Part shown: positions 59,101-64,000 of the stretch, piece by piece | Layout of the letters: each line of letters opens with the position of its first letter | How positions within the stretch are numbered: the stretch's first letter is position 1 | Assembly: GCF_947507565.1 (NCBI RefSeq) | Contig: NC_089179.1 | Coordinates: forward strand, 682,001-746,000 | Reading direction: 5' to 3' | Origin: Oscarella lobularis | Taxonomy: Eukaryota > Porifera > Homoscleromorpha > Homosclerophorida > Oscarellidae | Length of the DNA stretch: 64,000 bases | The notes under the pieces: generated by a model | What the model was told of the DNA's origin: nothing | The model's input: the letters and a program-made list of their open reading frames with translations, nothing else | Databases searched by the model: none | Program-made: the position numbers and the translations under genes

Positions 59101-59886
59101 CTGCGCCTGACATCGAAGAAAACGTCGATAGTCCTCTTAGACTCACCGCTCCCTCTGATCCGACCGTCAGTCAGGAAGGGAATCAATTGTTGAACCCGTC
59201 CAAGAGCCTAGCGGGGAATCGCTGCACGTCCAGTCCACAGCTGTCAAAAAATGAAACCAGGCCAAGTCAACCACCTGCTCTTTCGCCGCGAATGTCCAGG
59301 AAACCGATGCCTTCGTCGCCGAGTGGAGACAAGTTTGACTTGAGTGAGAATGCTAGGGAAACGGAACGTCCGTGTTGTGTACTACTACAGACTTTGTTGT
59401 TTTTTGTTTCTAGTGAATCAGGTGTGGTACCACGGCTCCTTGTCCCGTCATGATGCTGAGGCCGTGCTATTGAACGTATTGCCTGCCGCATTCGCTTTTC
59501 GTTATTACAAATATTCTGTGATTTAGCACGGAAAAGATCGCGAATTCCTTGTGAGAGAGAGTCCCAATCGGGTAAGGCAAAAGACGTGAAAGTGTGTGTC
59601 ACGACGTGACGAGACTTCTTTTAGGTGGGCAATTACGCAATTTCGATTACATTGGAGAACAAGTATGGTACAGGGAGGATGACCTCCAAAGATGGGACTA
59701 TTTCGTTTGGGGTTCTATTGCAGGGCGCGTCACTTTCCCGTGGAAACGAAAGACGGGAAGCTCTATTTCGGCCAGCACTACTATGATAAGATGTCGGAGA
59801 TTGTCAAATATTACCAAATCCACCCGTTGTTTTACATTGAAAACATCGGCATCATGTTGGGCATGCCCGTTCGGTGTGGCCGTTAG
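56173..59886 (+). CDS. SH3PXD2-like: Tks/p47phox-like PX-SH3x4 scaffold with C-terminal SH2
   Basis: Multi-exon gene. The PX domain (SHVVDVRVVDIQRKRLSDK, VTWSDGAVFCIYRKYSMFFE, then ALIKLPAVISKCDDVLGFFE) aligns closely with Tks4/Tks5. Four SH3 domains follow: NENGWWLIQ near 57340-57380, NFDGWWK near 57640, DESGWSYIL near 58530 and KESGWWFVRIDDCEGWVPGA near 58920. In the first, the usual Trp before P is replaced (GRAPGSYL). A Pro/Ser-rich segment leads to an SH2 domain like that of NCK: WYHGSLSRHDAEAVLL, FLVRESPNR, YAISITLENKARHFPVE and MSEIVKYYQIHPLF. Vertebrate Tks and p47phox have no SH2. Family role: phosphoinositide-anchored scaffold for podosomes and NADPH oxidase. The SH2 would allow direct phosphotyrosine binding. 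Some exon joints between 57650 and 58300 are uncertain. Confidence 0.85.
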
Positions 59887-60136
59887 AGTGTCTTCTTTTA
59901 GGAATCTTAGAGCGTTTTCTAGTAAGGCCCTTATAGTTGTTTAGGTAGGCGGTGAATTAGTTTCGTTGTTCTACTAATGCGGCATGAAATAGCGAGAAAA
60001 AGAAATGATATTGCATTCTTGGAAAGCGGCAAAGGCTCATAACAGAACGAAATATAACACAGTAGCTACAATGGCATATTACATAATTAAAACTGTTATA
60101 ATAGATGTTGGCCAGTCGATGTCAAGCGCAAGCGTC

Positions 60137-61877
60137 TCATTTACTGGCTAGCAATCGGCGCTTGCTATAAGGACTGCCCAGCTTGAGTCTCTTTCCTTCT
60201 TTTTCAAAGATGGCATGCTGGTAGTAGAAGGACACAATGTCATCGATTGTTTTGAAGAAGTCCTTTTCAATGCTGAACATCTCCCCATTGTCAATCACTC
60301 GAATTTGAAAGTGGAGCATTTCGCCGTAACCTTTCACCGATATTGAATAGTTACCAGGCTGCAAAAGAGAAATCAAAATTGACTGACTGACTGACTGACT
60401 GACTGAAGAAACGAGGTGAGAAAGTTCTTACCTGAGATTCGCTCTCTCGCACGAGAAAATTGCCGACCTTTACTTCGTCCGCAGATAACTTGCTCTCGGC
60501 TTTCTGTCGGGAAATTCGGCCGTGAAACCACTCCTTGTTCCCAAGAGCCGCCAGATACTCGCTCATCGTTCGATAGCCGCCTGTCGTTCCACTGAGCTCG
60601 ACGGGAAGCGATTTCGATCGTTTCTCCAGTCTCGTCATGTCGTCGAACGCGTCGTCGGCGAAACCCGATGAACAACGCGACGACGGCTGACCGTTGCCGC
60701 CGACCGATGGAAGGCCATTCGCGTCCGGCGACGAAAGCGGCGAAATGTCGATGAACGCCTCGTCGTCTTCGCTGATTGCCTGCTGTCGCGGAGCAAATGC
60801 GCCGCCGCGTCCCTTCGGACTGCGGGGACGCGAGAGCGCCAAGTCGCTCTCCGAAGCGATCTTTGTCAGAATCGGCCTATGTCGCCTTTTCTCTTCCGCT
60901 CGCGGCGATTCGACGAGAGCGTCGCGCGATCGTGCCTTGAGCAGCGGTTTTTTTCGTTCGAGTCGACGCGGAGGCAGCACCGGCGACTGGTCTTCTTCTA
61001 CGGCTCGCGTTCGAAGTCGCGGCGACTCGGGCAAATCGCGACCAAACAGTCTCGGCGACTGATCGCCGCTGTTCGACCTGTTTCGCGGTTTCGGCACGGG
61101 GCGAGGCGAATCGTCGTTGCCACTGGGCAGCCTTCGCGGCGGCACGGGCGGCACGGGATTGATCGGCGGCGCTTCCACAGTAACAACATAATCTACGAAT
61201 TTCGGCATCAGCCCAACGTAAACGAAACGTGAGATCGTCTCCGCGGGATCGCTCACCGTCATCGCCGTCGTTCGGCTTCGTCCCCGCGGCGGCGAGTTCA
61301 CGGACGTCAGGACGATTAGCGCGATTTTTTAACCGCAGCGTTATGTAGCCGTTTTCGCCGTCGACGAACGGTTGCGCCGTTGATTTGACGTCGCTCGCCG
61401 TTCCTGCCCCCGCTACCGCCCCCTTCGCGACAGTGGGCAGAGGCAGGGGCATTGTCGTTTTCATGTACACTTCGACTTCGTCCGAACACGGTTCGAGGTA
61501 GGTACTGGGAACCCAACCAAAACGATCGCCTCCCAAAACCACACACCACCACCCTGCACGCGTAAACACCATTAGGAAATCGAAACATGAAATAAGCGAA
61601 AGGGGGGCCGCGAATAATGTTTAGTTCTAGTTCTAGAGACTGTATGGCGCGTAAAAGACTGTTCCCCAAGCGGGTCGGGCGCGGATAGCCTACGCCTCCA
61701 CGTCGGCCGGGCTCCACCTATCCGAGGCTCACCTGATGCTTGTCTGTCAACGACCTCGACGACGTCGTTCACACGCAATTCAATCGTGCCCTCACGATAC
61801 TGCGACGTCGGGCTGAAATTTGCGATTGCTTTATAGTGTAGAGACGGTTCGGGTCGTTTCGCGTCGCCTGACGACAT
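60137..61877 (-). CDS. SH3-SH2 adaptor protein
   Basis: Minus-strand gene. The first exon starts at 61877 (MSSGDAKRPEP) and begins an SH3 (LHYKAIANFSP, IELRVNDVVEVVDRQAS), completed after an intron by GWWCVVLGGDRFGWVPSTYL. A long Pro/Ser/Arg-rich linker has PxxP and RxxPxxP-type sites (PPVPPRRLP, PVPKPRNR). The C-terminal SH2 reads EWFHGRISRQKAESKL, NFLVRESES, YSISVKGYGEMLHFQIRV and IDDIVSFYYQHAIF, again NCK-like. FLVRES contains the phosphate-binding arginine. The product is probably a cytosolic tyrosine-kinase adaptor. The splice joint near 61200-61330 is not certain. It is tail-to-tail with the PX-SH3-SH2 gene, with 250 bp between stops. Confidence 0.85.
60381..60406. repeat. GACT microsatellite in an SH2 intron
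   Basis: Six tandem GACT units inside the intron splitting the SH2 domain of the minus-strand adaptor gene. Confidence 0.9.
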
Positions 61878-62908
61878 TGCCTGTAAAGCAAAGCAACGCC
61901 GATGGTAGGTCGGTTGTTCAACAACGCGAGTCATGGCAGAACGCAAAGTGCAGCCTTCGAGTGGAGTGGGTTGGCTTACGTGAGACGTATATGAGATCAG
62001 ATCCGACTAAACGAAGCCAGCGATTGCGCGACCCCGGAAACGGGAATGTACCTTTTGCGTAAGTTCGGTTCAAGACGTCGTGAGTGAGCGTATTTGTAAA
62101 AAGAGACGACTGACGTCCGAGAGAGAGCGACAGTCGCTATTATTGCTCCCTTTTGTCTGTGTACACTGCTAGGCGCGCAAGCGTGTGCGCACAAGGGAGG
62201 AGACGGATATGAATTCATTTAATTAGCATTGGAATTGGAATTCAGCTTAGCTGTCTGTCACGGAAATTCGAAGCAGCTGATCTCTCAATGAAGGACGACG
62301 CCCTGGCGAGCCATGCAGCGGGAGGCCTGAGCTTTACCTAACTACTGCACCTGCTCAGGGCTTGTGCCGAGCCTAAGGAGTCTAAAATTACAACTCGCAC
62401 GTGTGTTTAGGTTCGCCCACTCTCCGACTCTGAGCAACGGTTTGTTTTGATCAAAGTTTTTGATCGCCGGTATAGCGATAAGTCAGAGGTTGCCTTCTTA
62501 ATGTAACTCGACGGTGGCACAATTGACCTCCTGAATTTACCGGTATTTCTAAATTAGGAATGCTCCGCACCTACGTGCATGCATTTCACTCTATTTTAGA
62601 GTGTAAGCTGCTGGGGGAGCGCCGGGAGGCGCATGCAATCTAAACTATTTTTAGGCAGCACTGCCAAAGGAAGCTAGGCATCACAAAGTTCAAGACCCCA
62701 AGGAAGTGACTGCAGGTCTGTAAAGGAAATGACGAAGAAGGCCCGTCTTACTACGAAAGAGTACAACAGAAGACAATTTCTATGCCAACAAAGCTCTGCA
62801 GGCGTGGTGACCAAGTAACCATCCTCTTGGAAATTTCCGGCTATACCCTGCGGCAGTCCCTGCGGCTATACATTCCACAGCCTAACGCGCGCAGCCAGCT
62901 TTGTTGAC
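61878..62908. other. Intergenic region between SH3-SH2 adaptor and STK36
   Basis: About 1.03 kb between divergent genes, much longer than the other divergent spacers here. No coding exon, tRNA or repeat family is recognised. It should hold two separate promoters. Confidence 0.4.
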
Positions 62909-64000
62909 ATGGAAAACTACCATATTCTCGATCCAATTGGAGAGGGATCGTTTGGCCGAGTTTTTAAAGCTCGAAAGAAACACTCGGGTCAAGTTAGTAG
63001 TAGCAAGCGAGTCTCCTAGGGGGCGCGATAACACAATTTCGCAAAACAGATCGTCGCCATCAAGTTCATATCGAAGGCAAACAGAAAGCCGAGCGAACTA
63101 AAGAAACTTCAGTACGAAATCGAGCTAATGAAGCGCATGGAGCACCCGAACATCATTTCTATGATGGACTCCTTCGAAATGGACAACGAAGTGGGCGTGG
63201 TAACGGAGTACGCCGACGGCGAGCTCTTTCAAATACTCGAAGACGATCGCCAATTACCGGAAGAGCAAGTCTGTAGAAAATAGGGGCGACACTGACACGA
63301 GAGAAAAAAAGAAACGTATATGAATATAGGTGAAAACCATTGCTAGTCAGCTCGTGTCAGCCTTGTACTATTTGCATTCGCATCGGATCATGCATCGCGA
63401 CATGAAGCCGCAGAATGTTTTAGTTTGCAAAGGGGGATGCATTAAACTGTGCGACTTCGGGTAGGTACAGTAGTACACCTGCCTGTTTCAATATGTATTG
63501 GCAATGATAATAATAATGATATTGGATTTCTTTTGTACAGCTTCGCTAGAGCGATGAGCATGAATACGTTGGTTTTGACTTCCATAAAAGTATTATCGTA
63601 GGATCAGAGGGTAATTGTGTTTCACGCATTTCTTTTTTCAAGGGCACCCCTTTGTACATGTCACCGGAATTGGTTCAAGAAAGGCCCTATGATCACAATT
63701 CTGATCTTTGGTGCGTCAATCGACTACTCTTTCTCTCTGTGTTTGAGGGACAATGGTTGTTCAGGTCGATGGGCTGCATTTTGTATGAACTGTTTGTTGG
63801 CCGACCTCCGTTCTACACGAATAGCATTGTCAAACTCGTTCATATGATAGTGAAGGTGATACAGTGGTGACGTATTATGTAGTAGATCTGGCAGCTTTGT
63901 CTTTTTAGAATCCCATCAAATGGCCACCAGAAATGAGCCCCCTTTTTAGAGTATGAAGTCCAGTAAGACGTTTCCTCGTTTGTTGACCTAGACGTATTTG
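62909..64000 (+). CDS. STK36: STK36/Fused kinase (5' part, runs off the window)
   Basis: The start at 62909 gives [20 protein letters not shown], matching human STK36 [20 protein letters not shown]. Kinase motifs follow: [115 protein letters not shown] and [20 protein letters not shown]. These are diagnostic of Fused. At least five short introns are seen. The coding frame continues to the window edge ([13 protein letters not shown]), so the long C-terminal region is missing. Family role: Hedgehog signalling in flies, and motile-cilium central-pair assembly in vertebrates. Confidence 0.96.

Overview
This is a gene-dense stretch of nuclear DNA from a compact animal genome. The genes are split by very small introns, mostly about 45-100 nt with GT..AG ends and T-rich 3' ends. 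Many encode animal-type signalling, ciliary and lysosomal proteins: BCR, phosphorylase kinase gamma, HPS4, copine, SET1, ULK1/2, CPAP, Cab45, PGAM5, Tks, STK36 and a MALT1-like paracaspase. Tiny introns, short intergenic gaps and an early-animal gene set suggest a sponge-like, non-bilaterian metazoan. A homoscleromorph sponge is my guess; the phylum is inference and was not tested.

Layout. 0-11 kb: an intronless secreted LRR protein, the BCR-type RhoGEF/RhoGAP, TIMM22, and a convergent intronless serine protease. 11.5-17.9 kb: PHKG (-) divergent from HPS4 (+), then profilin-4 (-) divergent from a SEFIR-Death adaptor (+). 18-30 kb: a small KxDG-type RNA ligase, a 99-residue FLASH-like protein (-) divergent from a copine (+), the SETD1-type histone H3K4 methyltransferase, and aspartate dehydrogenase (-) divergent from ANKUB1 (+). 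30-41 kb: the autophagy kinase ULK1/2, the centriole protein CENPJ/CPAP, BUD23 (-) divergent from SDF4/Cab45 (+). 41-46 kb: a sialate O-acetylesterase that appears to splice in frame into a GH27 alpha-galactosidase, and convergent PGAM5. 46-48 kb holds no confident gene. 48-54 kb: a large Death-Ig-Ig-Roc-COR-Ig-paracaspase gene. 54-64 kb: RUSF1, a Tks/p47phox-type PX-SH3x4 protein ending in an SH2 domain, a convergent SH3-SH2 adaptor, and the 5' part of STK36.

The most unusual content is the MALT1-like paracaspase carrying a complete Roc-COR GTPase module. Next are the Tks-like scaffold with its own SH2 domain, the esterase-galactosidase fusion, the SEFIR-Death adaptor, the miniature FLASH and the RNA ligase. 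SEFIR-Death and Death-paracaspase proteins are the kinds of parts used in NF-kB-type innate signalling in other animals. The PX/SH3/SH2 pair belongs to tyrosine-kinase-regulated oxidase and podosome scaffolding. Five divergent gene pairs share spacers of only 60-90 bp between start codons. Gene spans below run from start to stop codon and include introns; exon joints were read by eye from splice sites, frame and family conservation.
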